DNA of 64,000 nt from Pseudorhizobium tarimense (lineage in GTDB: Bacteria > Pseudomonadota > Alphaproteobacteria > Rhizobiales > Rhizobiaceae), in the NCBI RefSeq assembly GCF_022968135.1, contig NZ_JALJRA010000003.1, forward strand, positions 1 to 64,000, read 5' to 3'. Shown one piece after another: positions 50,761 through 60,312 of the stretch. The notes beneath the pieces are model-generated. The model was not told the DNA's origin and made no database searches. It saw only the letters and a list, made by a program, of their open reading frames with translations. A program made the translations under genes and the position numbers. Numbering within the stretch: the stretch's first letter is position 1; every line of letters begins with the position of its first letter.

Positions 50761-50833
50761 ACGCCACTCCGCACCACTTGGATGAGCTTATGGTAGGGCG
50801 GCAGTCAGTTTAGGAAAGCGCGATGTGTGCGCC

Positions 50834-51238
50834 TTACGTCCGCTCGAGCAGCGCCTTCAGCGCCTGCAGGTCGCGCGCGATCGCTGCCGCGTCCGCCTCG
50901 AAGGCCGCATCATCCATGTCGGGCTCGCGGATAAGGGTGAACATCACCTCGGCACCGCCATCGTTCGGAACCACGCGCAGCGCATTGTGCACGGGGACGC
51001 CGTTGGGCAGAGCCACGACATGATCGATGACGCCATATTCGTTGGGCGGTGAGAAGCGGATCTGGATCTCGCCCAGAGGACCGCCATCGCCGATCCAGTC
51101 ACTGCCGTCTTGCCGCAGCCCCGCCGCCAGACCTGCCGCCCAGGCCGACATATTCTCAGGCTGCGACGCGAAACCGTAGACCGCCTGCCAGGGCCTGTCG
51201 ATGCTGACGTGAATGATTCGGGCCTCTGACGTCGGCAT
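50834..51238 (-). CDS. SRPBCC-family protein
   Basis: A 134-residue protein with the START/SRPBCC (Bet v 1-like) fold: RIIHVSIDRPWQAVYGFASQPENMSAWAAGL at the start, then GVIDHVVALPNGVPVHNALRVVPNDGGAEVMFTLIR. The fold binds hydrophobic ligands; the role is unknown. ATG 51238 follows GGAGGT. It is divergent from ccoG and shares a 120-bp region with the FixK/FNR box at 51295-51308, so it might be low-oxygen induced as well. Confidence 0.7.
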   Translation of the reverse strand: MPTSEARIIHVSIDRPWQAVYGFASQPENMSAWAAGLAAGLRQDGSDWIGDGGPLGEIQIRFSPPNEYGVIDHVVALPNGVPVHNALRVVPNDGGAEVMFTLIREPDMDDAAFEADAAAIARDLQALKALLERT

Positions 51239-51294
51239 TGTCTGACCTCCCAATCGCTCCTGCGACAATCGGCGCGAAGCACGCGCAGGTGAAC

Positions 51295-51308
51295 TTGACT
51301 TAAGTCAA
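51295..51308. promoter_or_regulatory. FixK/FNR box upstream of ccoGHIS
   Basis: TTGACTTAAGTCAA is a perfect 14-bp palindrome of FixK/FNR type (TTGAC-N4-GTCAA), 54 bp before the ccoG start. This spacing suits activation of the ccoGHIS operon. Confidence 0.8.
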
Positions 51309-51361
51309 AGATCCTTATCACGCGAGGTGGGAAAAGGCAGCCACAGAAGTGGAACTGCGCC

Positions 51362-52939
51362 ATGAACCTCTACACCGCTCCCAATATCCCTGCGACCGGA
51401 GACGATCGAGGCGGTACAGGCAGTGACGGGGGAGCCGCGCAGGCCCCGCTCTACGAAGCCCGAAAGAAGATCTTCCCGAAGCGGGCCGAAGGTCGTTTCC
51501 GGTGCTTCAAGTGGCTGGTGATGCTGATCACGCTCGTGATCTACTATCTCACCCCATGGATTCGATGGGACCGCGGTCCCTATGCGCCGGACCAGGCGGT
51601 TCTGATCGACCTGGCGAACCGGCGCTTCTATTTCTTCTTCATCGAGATCTGGCCTCAGGAGTTCTTCTTCGTCGCGGGCCTGCTGGTGATGGCGGGCTTC
51701 GGTCTCTTCCTGGTGACATCCGCGGTCGGTCGCGCTTGGTGCGGGTATACCTGTCCGCAGACCGTCTGGGTCGACCTCTTCCTGGTCGTCGAGCGCTGGA
51801 TCGAGGGCGACCGCAACGCCCGCATGAAGCTCGATGCCGCGCCCTGGAGCTTCGACAAGATCCGCAAGCGGATAAGCAAGCACGCCATCTGGCTGATGAT
51901 CGCCGTTGCGACCGGCGGCGCCTGGATCTTCTACTTCTCCGACGCGCCGACGCTTGCCTACAACTTCGTCACGGGCAATGCCGCCTTCATCGCCTATTCG
52001 ACCGTCGGTGTCCTGACCGCTACGACCTATGTCTTCGGTGGGCTGATGCGAGAGCAGGTATGCATCTACATGTGCCCCTGGCCGCGCGTTCAGGCCGCCA
52101 TGCTCGACGATTCGTCGCTCGTGGTGACCTACAACGACTGGCGCGGCGAGCCGCGGACGAAGCATGCGAAAAAGGCGGCCGCTGCGGGTGGGGCTGTCGG
52201 CGACTGCGTCGATTGCAATGCCTGCTTGGCCGTCTGTCCTATGGGCATCGACATCCGCGACGGTCAGCAGCTGGCCTGCATCACGTGCGCGCTCTGCATC
52301 GACGCTTGCGATGGCGTGATGGACAAGATCGGCAAGCCGCGCGGGCTAATCGCCTATGCCACGCTGAACGAGTACGAAGCGAACATGGCGCTGGCGACGG
52401 ACGATGGCTCGACGCCGATCAACCCCGACCGCGTCCGCAACGCTAACGGCGGGTTTGTCGATCAGGTCCGGCACTTCGACTGGCGGATCATCGTCCGGCC
52501 GCGCACGCTGCTTTATTCCGGCGTCTGGACGGCCGTTGGCATCGGCCTGCTGGTTGCGCTGCTCAGCCGCGACCGACTGGAGGTCAACGTCATCCATGAC
52601 CGCAACCCGCAATATGTGCTGGAATCGGATGGCTCGATCCGCAACGGCTACACGATCCGGCTTCTGAACATGATCCCCGAGCCAAGAACGATCCTTCTGT
52701 CGCTCGACGGGCTGCCGGAGGCGACGATGAAAATCAACGGGCTGACCAGCGATAGTGACCGCATGTTCCCGGTTTCGGTAGAGCCCGACAAGGCGACGGC
52801 GCTCAAGGTTTTCGTCACCATCCCACCCGGCGCCATCGGCGAAGCGCATGAGAGCTTCAGCTTCATCGCCGAAGACCGGTCAAGTCATGAACGCGACCGC
52901 TACACCGCCACCTTCAACGCTCCGGAGACAGGCAAATGA
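51362..52939 (+). CDS. ccoG: cbb3 oxidase assembly Fe-S membrane protein
   Basis: A 525-residue CcoG/FixG/RdxA with several helices. It carries an N-terminal Cys motif (WCGYTCPQTVW), CIYMCPWPR in a later helix, and two ferredoxin-type clusters (CVDCNACLAVCPMGID and CITCALCIDACDGVMDKIG, about residues 285-325). A periplasmic immunoglobulin-like domain is at the end. CcoG reduces copper for insertion into the oxidase. The gene overlaps ccoH (ATGA) and is intact. Confidence 0.9.
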   Translation: MNLYTAPNIPATGDDRGGTGSDGGAAQAPLYEARKKIFPKRAEGRFRCFKWLVMLITLVIYYLTPWIRWDRGPYAPDQAVLIDLANRRFYFFFIEIWPQEFFFVAGLLVMAGFGLFLVTSAVGRAWCGYTCPQTVWVDLFLVVERWIEGDRNARMKLDAAPWSFDKIRKRISKHAIWLMIAVATGGAWIFYFSDAPTLAYNFVTGNAAFIAYSTVGVLTATTYVFGGLMREQVCIYMCPWPRVQAAMLDDSSLVVTYNDWRGEPRTKHAKKAAAAGGAVGDCVDCNACLAVCPMGIDIRDGQQLACITCALCIDACDGVMDKIGKPRGLIAYATLNEYEANMALATDDGSTPINPDRVRNANGGFVDQVRHFDWRIIVRPRTLLYSGVWTAVGIGLLVALLSRDRLEVNVIHDRNPQYVLESDGSIRNGYTIRLLNMIPEPRTILLSLDGLPEATMKINGLTSDSDRMFPVSVEPDKATALKVFVTIPPGAIGEAHESFSFIAEDRSSHERDRYTATFNAPETGK

Positions 52940-53430
52940 ACTCGACACAAGAGAAGTCCTTCGTCTTTACCGGCTGGCACATGGTCGGCGTCATGGTGCT
53001 GTTCTTCGGCACGATCATCTCGGCGAACTTCTACATGGCCTGGCAGGCGACCCACAGCTGGAGCGGCCTCGTCGTCCAGAACACCTGCATTGCCAGCCAG
53101 GAGTTCAACGGGAAGGTGGCCGAGGCAAAGGCGCTGGCCGCCACCGGCCTGAGTGGCGAAGTCTCGATCGAAGGTGACCAGATCCGCTACCGCATCAAGC
53201 ATCCGCAGGGCCTGAAGGTCGAGGCGGACGCCCTGACGCTCAACTTCAAGCGCCCCGTCGGCGAGTATCAGGATTTCACGCTCCAGCTTCAGCGGGTGGG
53301 CGGAGGTGTTTTCGAAGCGCGCCATGCAGTGCTTCCGGGCGCCTGGATCGTGGAGGCAAATGCGACTGAGGGTGGCAAGCGGATCCTCCATCACACGGAA
53401 CGGGTTTCGGTCGACGGAGGGCAGAGATGA
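52936..53430 (+). CDS. ccoH: cbb3 oxidase assembly protein CcoH
   Basis: A 164-residue FixH/CcoH: one N-terminal helix (TGWHMVGVMVLFFGTIISANFYMAWQATHSWSGLVV) followed by a periplasmic domain ending RVSVDGGQR. It takes part in assembly of cbb3 oxidase. Start and stop overlap the neighbours by 4 bp (ATGA), showing strict translational coupling in ccoGHIS. It is intact. Confidence 0.9.
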   Translation: MNSTQEKSFVFTGWHMVGVMVLFFGTIISANFYMAWQATHSWSGLVVQNTCIASQEFNGKVAEAKALAATGLSGEVSIEGDQIRYRIKHPQGLKVEADALTLNFKRPVGEYQDFTLQLQRVGGGVFEARHAVLPGAWIVEANATEGGKRILHHTERVSVDGGQR

Positions 53431-55723
53431 CCACCTGCTGTGCGCCCGGTACCGATGGTGCCGTGGAACTGGAGCGTCTCGGCCGAGCCGCGCCCTCCTC
53501 AGAGGAGCTTTTGCTTTCCAGCCGGCTGCTGGAGCCGGGGCTGCGGCAGACGGATCTGAGTGTTCCGGGGGTTCATTGCGGCACCTGCATCACCAGCATT
53601 GAAAAGGCGCTGAAGGCTCTGCCGGAAGTCGCGCGGGCGCGGGTCAACCTTTCGACCAAGCGCGTTTCGATCACCTGGAAGGAGAGTGTTGCCGGCACCG
53701 CAACCAATCCGGCAAGGCTGGTGCAGACCATCATCTATGCGACCGGTTACGACGCGCACCTCTTCGCCGATGGCGAAGAGGAGGGGGAGCGGCTGCAGCG
53801 CTCCCTGATCCTCGCTGTAGCCGTCTCTGGCTTTGCAGCGGCCAACATCATGCTGCTTTCGGTCTCCGTCTGGTCAGGCGCGGAAGCCTCGACCCGCGAT
53901 CTCTTCCACTGGATCTCGGCAATGATCGCCGCGCCGGCGCTCGTTTATGCCGGCCGGTTCTTCTATCGATACGCCTGGATGGCGTTGCGCCGCGGACGCA
54001 CCAACATGGATGTGCCGGTCGCACTTGCCATCACGCTCTCCTATGCCGTGTCCCTGTGGGAGACGATGCATCACGGGGAACACGCATGGTTGATGCGACC
54101 GTCTCGCTGCTCTTCTTCCTGCTGATCGGCCGGACGCTGGATCACATCATGCGTGGCCGTGCCCGATCTGCGATCAGCGGTTTGGCCAGACTCTCACCGC
54201 GCGGTGCCATGGTGCTGACGGAGGATGGTGCGCGCCACTACCGGCCGGTGGAAGAGCTTGGTCCCGGAGACCGTCTGCTGATCGCGGCAGGCGAGCGCAT
54301 CCCTCTCGACGGCATCGTCGAAACGGGAGCAAGCGATCTCGACCTTTCCATCGTCAATGGCGAAAGCGCGCCGGCGGGCATCGGACCGGGCGATACGGTG
54401 CAAGGAGGAACGCTCAATCTCACCGGTCCGCTGGTGGTGCGCGCAACGGCTGCGGTAAAGGATTCCTTCCTCGCGGAAGTGATCGCGTTGATGGAAGCGG
54501 CGGAAGGGGGCAGGGCACGTTATCGACGCATCGCCGATCGTGCCGCGCAACTCTATTCGCCTGCCGTCCATCTCCTGGCGCTTGTCGCATTCCTCGGATG
54601 GGGATTCATCGGTGGCGACTGGAAGCAGGCGATGCTGATTTCGATCGCCGTGCTGATCATTACCTGCCCCTGCGCGCTGGGTCTTGCCGTGCCGCTTGTT
54701 CAGGTCGTTGCCGCGGGTTGGTTGTTCAAGAACGGCATCATGGTCAAGGACGGTTCGGCCATGGAGCGTCTGGCGGAGATCGACGCCGCCGTCTTCGACA
54801 AGACGGGCACGCTGACGCTCGGGCGGCCGCGGCTCACGAACCTCTCGGACATCGGCCCAGCGCATCTATCGACCGCTGCCGGCCTCGCCATGCATTCCCG
54901 CCATCCCCTATCAAAGGCAATCTATCACAGCGCTCGTGACGCTGCGCCAATCACTGACGTGGAAGAACTGCCGGGGCAGGGGCTGCAGGCGCAGACCAAG
55001 GAAGGGCTCTACCGGCTGGGAAGCCGCCGTTTCGCCTGCGGTATAGCAGCCTGCGATGGCGCCACGTCGGAAGTCGTGCTGACGCTGGATGGCACGGAAA
55101 TCGCCGTCTTCCGCTTCGAGGATGCGCTTCGGCCGGATGCGCCTGCCGCCATGGCCTCTCTCGTTAAGGGCGGCATTCGCACCGGCATCCTTTCGGGTGA
55201 CCGGGCGCCCGTGGTGGAAGCGCTTGCCACCAGGCTTGGGGTGGCCTTCTGGCGGGCTGAGCTTGCTCCGAAGGAGAAGGTGGAAGCCCTTGTCGAACTC
55301 ACCGAACAAGGCGCCCGGGTGCTGATGGTCGGCGACGGCATCAACGACGCTCCGGCACTTGCCGCCGCGCATGTCTCCATTGCGCCGGCAACGGCTGCCG
55401 ATGTCGGTCGTCAGGCCGCCGATTTCGTCTTCATGCACGACAGCCTGAACGCCATCCCGATCGCGCTCGACGTGTCGCGGCAGGCGGGCCGCCTGATCCG
55501 GCAGAACTTCGCGCTCGCCATCGGCTACAATGTGATCGCCGTGCCGATCGCGCTGGCCGGCTATGCCACGCCCCTGATCGCAGCCGTCGCCATGTCGACC
55601 TCTTCCATCATCGTCGTGGCGAACGCCCTGCGGCTCAATCGCATGGCCCGTGCTGAGAAGGTAGCTCTCCCCGCGCCCCCCGTTCGCCGCAGCCCCACGG
55701 CAGGAGAGGCAAGCCTCGCATGA
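53427..55723 (+). pseudogene. ccoI: ccoI (fixI) copper P-type ATPase with one frameshift
   Basis: From 53427 the frame encodes an HMA domain (VPGVHCGTCITSIEKAL) and the first helices to HHGEHAW, ending at 54089. It is lost after that and resumes at 54092 as DATVSLLFFLLIGRTLDH. It goes on with NGESAP, ITCPCALG (copper site), DKTGTLTLGR (phosphorylation Asp) and GDGINDAP. One base missing from a T run at 54090-54091 (two Ts where TTT or TTC for Phe is expected) explains it. The joined protein is about 765 residues, normal for CcoI, which loads copper for cbb3 oxidase. It could be a base-call error. Confidence 0.8.
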
Positions 55724-55875
55724 ACATGCTCGTCTACCTCATACCGATCGCTCTCTTCCTCGGTGCGATCGGGCTTCTGGCCTTCCTCTGGTCGCTGAGG
55801 AGCGGCCAATACCAGGATCTCGATGGTGCGGCATGGCGGGCCATCGAGGAAGACGACGATCATCCAGCTGTCTGA
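55720..55875 (+). CDS. ccoS: cbb3 oxidase maturation protein CcoS
   Basis: A 51-residue protein, MNMLVYLIPIALFLGAIGLL..., with one transmembrane helix, then AFLWSLRSGQYQDLDGAAWRAIEEDDD, the hallmark of CcoS/FixS. The ATG overlaps the ccoI stop (ATGA). It closes the ccoGHIS operon. Confidence 0.9.
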   Translation: MNMLVYLIPIALFLGAIGLLAFLWSLRSGQYQDLDGAAWRAIEEDDDHPAV

Positions 55876-55963
55876 CAAGCTGATGTCTTTTGCCCGTTTC
55901 TGCCTTGCCGTTTGACGTTCTGGGTGCCAAAACAGCGGCCGGAATCCAAATGGAGGCATATCC

Positions 55964-57397
55964 GTGGAACAGGCAGAAATTGGCCTCATCGGGCTCGGCG
56001 TCATGGGCTCGAACCTCTCGCTCAACATCGCCGAAAAAGGCAACCGCATCGCGGTCTTCAACCGCACGCCGGAAGCGACGCGGAAATTCTACGCCGAGGC
56101 CGGCGATCTGCAGGGGCAGATCATCCCGTGCGAGACGCTTGAAGAGTTCGTTGCCGCTATCCGCCCGCCGCGGCCGATCATCATCATGATCAAGGCAGGC
56201 GATCCGGTGGACCAGCAGATGGAACTGCTGAAGCCCTATCTTTCCAATGGCGACATCATGATCGATGCCGGCAATGCCAACTTCCGCGATACGATGCGCC
56301 GCTTCGACAATCTGAAGGACAGCGGGCTCACCTTCATCGGCATGGGCGTTTCTGGCGGTGAGGAAGGTGCGCGCCACGGTCCGTCGATCATGGTCGGCGG
56401 CACGGAAGAAAGCTGGAAGCGCGTCGAGCCGGTGCTGACCTCCATCTCCGCCAAGTTCAACGGAGAGCCTTGTGTCGCCTGGCTCGGCGAAAACGGCGCA
56501 GGCCACTTCGTCAAGACCATCCACAACGGCATCGAGTATGCCGACATGCAGATGATCGCCGAGATCTACGGGATCCTTCGCGATGGGCTTGGCATGAGCG
56601 CATCGGAAATCGGCGAAGTGTTCGGCAAGTGGGATGCCGGCCGCCTCAACTCCTACCTTATCGAGATCTCCGAAACCGTGCTGAAGGCGACCGACCCGAT
56701 TTCGGGCAAGCCGATGGTGGACATGATCGTCGATCGCGCCGGCCAGAAGGGCACCGGCAAGTGGTCGGTGATCGAGGCGCAGAACATGGGCGTGGCCGCC
56801 ACCGCCATCGAGGCAGCCGTTGCCGGCCGTATCCTGTCGTCACAGAAGAGCGAGCGCGAGGAAGCGGAGAAGATCTTCGGCCTGCCGAAGGTTGGCGACC
56901 TGCCGTCCGATCGTGCTGCCTTCGTCGTCGATCTGGAGAATGCGCTGCTGGCCGCCAAGATCGGCGCCTATGCGCAAGGCTTTGCGGTGATGTCGGCGGC
57001 CTCCGACGAATATGGCTGGAACCTGCCGATGCCGACGATCGCTAAGATCTGGCGTGCCGGCTGCATCATCCGTTCCGCTTTTCTCGACGAGATCACCTCG
57101 GCCTTCACCAAGGATCCGGATGTTGCGAACCTGATCGTGACGCCGGCCTTCTCGCAGATGGTCAAGGACACCGATGGTGCGCTTCGCCGCGTCGTCTCCT
57201 TCGCCGTCAACTCCGGCCTGCCGGTGCCGGCACTCGGTTCGGCGCTCTCCTACTTCGACGCCTACCGTCGCGGCCGCGGTACTGCCAACCTCATCCAGGC
57301 GCAGCGCGATTTCTTTGGCGCCCACGGTTTCGATCGGGTGGATGGTGCCGACAAACATCACGGCCCCTGGGGCAGCGGATTGGCTGACTTCGCCTGA
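55964..57397 (+). CDS. gnd: 6-phosphogluconate dehydrogenase, decarboxylating
   Basis: A 477-residue enzyme of the pentose phosphate pathway. It converts 6-phosphogluconate to ribulose 5-phosphate, CO2 and NADPH. It has the NADP motif IGLIGLGVMGSNLSLNIAEKG at residues 6-26, MVGGTEESW, catalytic Lys and His region ENGAGHFVKTIHNGIEYADMQ near residue 180, and ALRRVVSFAVNSGLPVPALGSALSYFDAYR near the end. Start at GTG 55964 gives the full family length. A strong hairpin terminator follows. Confidence 0.9.
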   Translation: MEQAEIGLIGLGVMGSNLSLNIAEKGNRIAVFNRTPEATRKFYAEAGDLQGQIIPCETLEEFVAAIRPPRPIIIMIKAGDPVDQQMELLKPYLSNGDIMIDAGNANFRDTMRRFDNLKDSGLTFIGMGVSGGEEGARHGPSIMVGGTEESWKRVEPVLTSISAKFNGEPCVAWLGENGAGHFVKTIHNGIEYADMQMIAEIYGILRDGLGMSASEIGEVFGKWDAGRLNSYLIEISETVLKATDPISGKPMVDMIVDRAGQKGTGKWSVIEAQNMGVAATAIEAAVAGRILSSQKSEREEAEKIFGLPKVGDLPSDRAAFVVDLENALLAAKIGAYAQGFAVMSAASDEYGWNLPMPTIAKIWRAGCIIRSAFLDEITSAFTKDPDVANLIVTPAFSQMVKDTDGALRRVVSFAVNSGLPVPALGSALSYFDAYRRGRGTANLIQAQRDFFGAHGFDRVDGADKHHGPWGSGLADFA

Positions 57398-57412
57398 TTA
57401 TCGAACAAATAG

Positions 57413-57440
57413 AAAAACCCGCTCATTGAGGCGGGTTTTT
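57413..57440 (+). terminator. Bidirectional Rho-independent terminator
   Basis: AAAAACCCGC / GCGGGTTTTT forms a perfect 10-bp stem with an 8-nt loop. It has the A/T run on both sides, so it can stop both gnd and the convergent LacI gene. Confidence 0.85.
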
Positions 57441-57480
57441 CATGTTTTGCTTAAACGGGATTTCCTTGTCCCGTTGGTGT

Positions 57481-58530
57481 TCAGTCGCGCGGTCCCATCG
57501 GAGACCATGCCGGCTTGCGGATGCTCTGCAGCAGCTCCGGCGCAACCCCGTCGATGCGGGCAATTACCGCCTTGGCAAGCTCTCGCCCGGAATGTCGGAC
57601 GTCCTCGTTCACCGTGTAGATCTCCGGACGTATCCAGTTCAGGAAATCCGCCGACTGTTTGGAGACGAGGTCGAGGTCCTGTCCGAGCCTCTTTCCGGCA
57701 GCTTCGATGCCGGCGACCAACGCGATGGTGGAGCTGCCGCTGGTGGAGATGATGCCGTCCGGCGCCTTGGCGGAGCACATCATCGCTTCCGAATGGCTGC
57801 GGAGGTCGCTCAAGGGCATTTCGGTCGTGATCCTGCCGATCGCGACCTCGGTCGCGCCGAAGTCGGCCAGGCCGCGCTCGAAGCCGATCCGGCTGTGCAG
57901 GTAGAACGACAGCGCGCTCGGCGGCGGGAGAAGCGCGATCCGCCTTCGGCCACGCGACACCAGCTTTTCGACCGCCTGATAGACATAGGCCTCGTTATCG
58001 TAGTCGTGAAAGGGGTGGGTAATCCCCATGTCCGTGCGCCCATGGGTGGCAAACGGCATGTTGCGCTCCGTCATCAGGCGCACGCGCGGATCGTCCGGAG
58101 CAATCCGTGAGATGATGACGCCGTCCGCGGAGCCCGTATCGAGGATGTAGCGCACTGGTAGCATCGGGTCCTTCTGGTGCGAGTGCGGGGTCAGCACCAG
58201 GTGATATTGCGTGCCTGCCAAGACTTCAGAGATGCCGAAGACCATCTGGCTCGTGAAGCCCATAAGCTCTTCCTCGATGCTCAGCACGAGTGCGATGACG
58301 TTGGTCTTGCCGGTCCGCAACCGCACGCCGGCGCGGTTCGGCTGGTAGCCCAGCTGATTGGCAACGAGCCGGACGCGCTCCTTGGTTTCCGCGCCGATAT
58401 CGGGCGCATCCTTTAGTGCCCTGGAGACGGTGGTGATCCCGAGCCCGGTCATATAGGCAATCGTCTTCAGTGTCGGGCGCTCACGCCCGGCCATGACCGC
58501 CTTGGCCATTCCTTTGATGCTGTCGTCCAT
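57481..58530 (-). CDS. LacI-family transcriptional regulator
   Basis: A 349-residue LacI regulator. The helix-turn-helix is at about residues 20-45 ([27 protein letters not shown]), followed by the hinge [17 protein letters not shown] and a sugar-binding periplasmic-type domain ([26 protein letters not shown]-like, [18 protein letters not shown]). It is divergent from the sugar ABC transporter genes and probably represses them. Two operator-like repeats lie between them. Confidence 0.85.
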   Translation of the reverse strand: MDDSIKGMAKAVMAGRERPTLKTIAYMTGLGITTVSRALKDAPDIGAETKERVRLVANQLGYQPNRAGVRLRTGKTNVIALVLSIEEELMGFTSQMVFGISEVLAGTQYHLVLTPHSHQKDPMLPVRYILDTGSADGVIISRIAPDDPRVRLMTERNMPFATHGRTDMGITHPFHDYDNEAYVYQAVEKLVSRGRRRIALLPPPSALSFYLHSRIGFERGLADFGATEVAIGRITTEMPLSDLRSHSEAMMCSAKAPDGIISTSGSSTIALVAGIEAAGKRLGQDLDLVSKQSADFLNWIRPEIYTVNEDVRHSGRELAKAVIARIDGVAPELLQSIRKPAWSPMGPRD

Positions 58531-58629
58531 TCCCTGCCGCCACCCGATTCAGCCGCGCCAGCTATAGAAGTTTATGGCGCCTCTGAAAACGGATGCCTCC
58601 TCCACTGATCGGCATCGCGAGCGTACAAA

Positions 58630-58644
58630 CTGAAACGATACAGG
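58630..58644 (+). promoter_or_regulatory. Putative LacI operator, distal copy
   Basis: CTGAAACGATACAGG, an imperfect dyad around a central CG as in many LacI-family sites. It is matched in inverse orientation with one difference at 58905-58919. Confidence 0.6.
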
Positions 58645-58904
58645 GGAAATGTCGAGCAGAATTTTCGGGGGCAGGGGCCGACTGCGCTTCTTCTGGTTGT
58701 AGGACGCAGGTGCGGGAGAATTTTTTGCGCGTGCGAAATAAATGACGAACTTGCCAAAGAAAACATCGGCAAACCCGGCATTTTTCGCGCGTTGGCTTCC
58801 AGTGCAATTGCTTGTCCTCGCAAATTCGAAGTTGTATTTGCCAGTATCACAAAGTTTTTGCGCCTGTCCCTGTTGCCTAGCAGAAATCTTTGCCATAGCT
58901 TTTT

Positions 58905-58919
58905 CCTGCATCGTTTCAG
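58905..58919 (-). promoter_or_regulatory. Putative LacI operator, proximal copy
   Basis: On the minus strand it reads CTGAAACGATGCAGG, identical to the distal site except at one base. It lies immediately before the Shine-Dalgarno (GAGGGAGGAG) of the binding-protein gene, so bound repressor would block transcription elongation or initiation. The 275-bp spacing to the distal copy could allow looping. Confidence 0.65.
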
Positions 58920-58934
58920 TGAGGGAGGAGACTC

Positions 58935-60170
58935 ATGAATATTCGTGCACTGACAGCCGCATTGGCGGCTACGATCGTGTTGCCTATGGGTGTTGCCAAG
59001 GCGACTGATCTCGAAGTGACGCATTGGTGGACGTCCGGTGGCGAGGCTGCGGCCGTTGCCGAGCTTGCCAAGGCATTCAACGCAAGCGGTAACAACTGGG
59101 TCGACGGCGCCATCGCCGGTTCGGGCAGCACTGCACGCCCGATCATGATCAGCCGCATTACCGGCGGCGACCCGATGGGCGCAACCCAGTTCAACCATGG
59201 CCGCCAGGCGCAGGAACTGGTCGAAGCCGGCCTGATGCGCGACCTCACCGAGGTGGCGGAGAAGGGCAACTGGAAGGAAGTGATCAAGCCGGCCAGCCTG
59301 CTGGATAGCTGCACGATCGACGGCAAAATCTACTGCGCGCCGATCAACATCCACTCCTGGCAGTGGCTGTGGCTTTCCAATGCCGCCTTTGAGCAGGCCG
59401 GCGTTCCGGTGCCGAAGGACTGGCATGAATTCGTCGCTGCGGCGCCGAAGCTGCGCGAAGCCGGCATCCAGCCGCTGGCGCTCGGTGGTCAGGCCTGGCA
59501 GTCCGGTGGCCTCTTCGACACGCTCGTTCTCGCCCTCGGGGGCAAGGAGGTCTACGAGTCCGTCTACGTAGACAAGGACGCCGACGTCGCAGCTGGGCCG
59601 GAAATGGCGAAGGTCTTCGAAGCCGCCGCCCAGGCACGCGAAATGGCTGCCGGCAGTAATGTGCAGGACTGGAACCAGGCGACCAACCTCGTGATCACCG
59701 GCAAGGCCGGCGGTCAGGTAATGGGTGACTGGGCGCAAGGCGAGTTCCAGATCGCCGGTCAGGTTGCCGGCGAGGACTACAGCTGCCTGCCCGGCCTCGG
59801 CATCAGCCCCTATATCGCTACCGGCGGTGACGCGTTCTACTTCCCCGTCCTCGACGACGAGGAGAAGTCGAAGGCACAGGACGTGCTGGCAGAGACCATG
59901 CTCGATCCGAAGACGCAGGTCGCGTTCAACCTGAAGAAGGGTTCGCTCCCGGTTCGCGGTGACGTCGATCTGGCGTCGGTCAACGACTGCATGAAGAAGG
60001 GCCTCGACATCGTCGCCAAGGGCAACGCGCTGACCAGCACCGACCAGGCGCTCTCGGCCGACAGCCAGAAGCAGAAGGAGGATCTCATGACCGAGTTCTT
60101 CTCCAGCACCTCGCTGAGCCCGGAAGACGCTCAGAAGCGCTTCGCCGACATCATTTCCTCGGCTGACTGA
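58935..60170 (+). CDS. Sugar ABC transporter substrate-binding protein (CUT1)
   Basis: A 411-residue periplasmic solute-binding protein. Its signal peptide ends near residue 23 (GVAKA), and the mature start TDLEVTHWWTSGGEAAAVAELAKAF is typical of CUT1 carbohydrate-binding proteins. Many Trp residues (NIHSWQWLWLSN, GQAWQSGG) suit sugar stacking. GAGGGAGGAG is a strong ribosome site. It is the first gene of an operon with two permeases, an ATPase and a beta-mannosidase, so a beta-mannoside or manno-oligosaccharide is the likely ligand. Confidence 0.85.
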   Translation: MNIRALTAALAATIVLPMGVAKATDLEVTHWWTSGGEAAAVAELAKAFNASGNNWVDGAIAGSGSTARPIMISRITGGDPMGATQFNHGRQAQELVEAGLMRDLTEVAEKGNWKEVIKPASLLDSCTIDGKIYCAPINIHSWQWLWLSNAAFEQAGVPVPKDWHEFVAAAPKLREAGIQPLALGGQAWQSGGLFDTLVLALGGKEVYESVYVDKDADVAAGPEMAKVFEAAAQAREMAAGSNVQDWNQATNLVITGKAGGQVMGDWAQGEFQIAGQVAGEDYSCLPGLGISPYIATGGDAFYFPVLDDEEKSKAQDVLAETMLDPKTQVAFNLKKGSLPVRGDVDLASVNDCMKKGLDIVAKGNALTSTDQALSADSQKQKEDLMTEFFSSTSLSPEDAQKRFADIISSAD

Positions 60171-60188
60171 TCCCAAGCGGCCGCAGAT

Positions 60189-60218
60189 CGGCCGGCACCG
60201 CGTCCAAGGTGCCGGCCG
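60189..60218 (+). other. Intercistronic hairpin between binding protein and permease genes
   Basis: A perfect 11-bp stem, CGGCCGGCACC / GGTGCCGGCCG, with an 8-nt loop and no T run after it. It sits 18 bp after the binding-protein stop. Such REP-like hairpins protect the upstream mRNA and raise the ratio of binding protein to membrane parts. Confidence 0.65.
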
Positions 60219-60312
60219 ATGGACCGCACGCTTGTTCAGTGATCGCGCCGGCACCGCTTCTTGAAGCTCGTGCCTGCGCCCCTGCAATGTCGTGCTCGAG
60301 GAGGAACCGACA

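Larger units (their letters stand above)
58531..58934. promoter_or_regulatory. Divergent promoter region of lacI and the sugar ABC operon
   Basis: About 400 bases without a gene, AT-richer than its surroundings. It holds two inverted copies of a LacI-type site (58630-58644 and 58905-58919) and a possible weak promoter (TTGTCC, 17 bp, TATTTG around 58812-58840). Confidence 0.5.
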
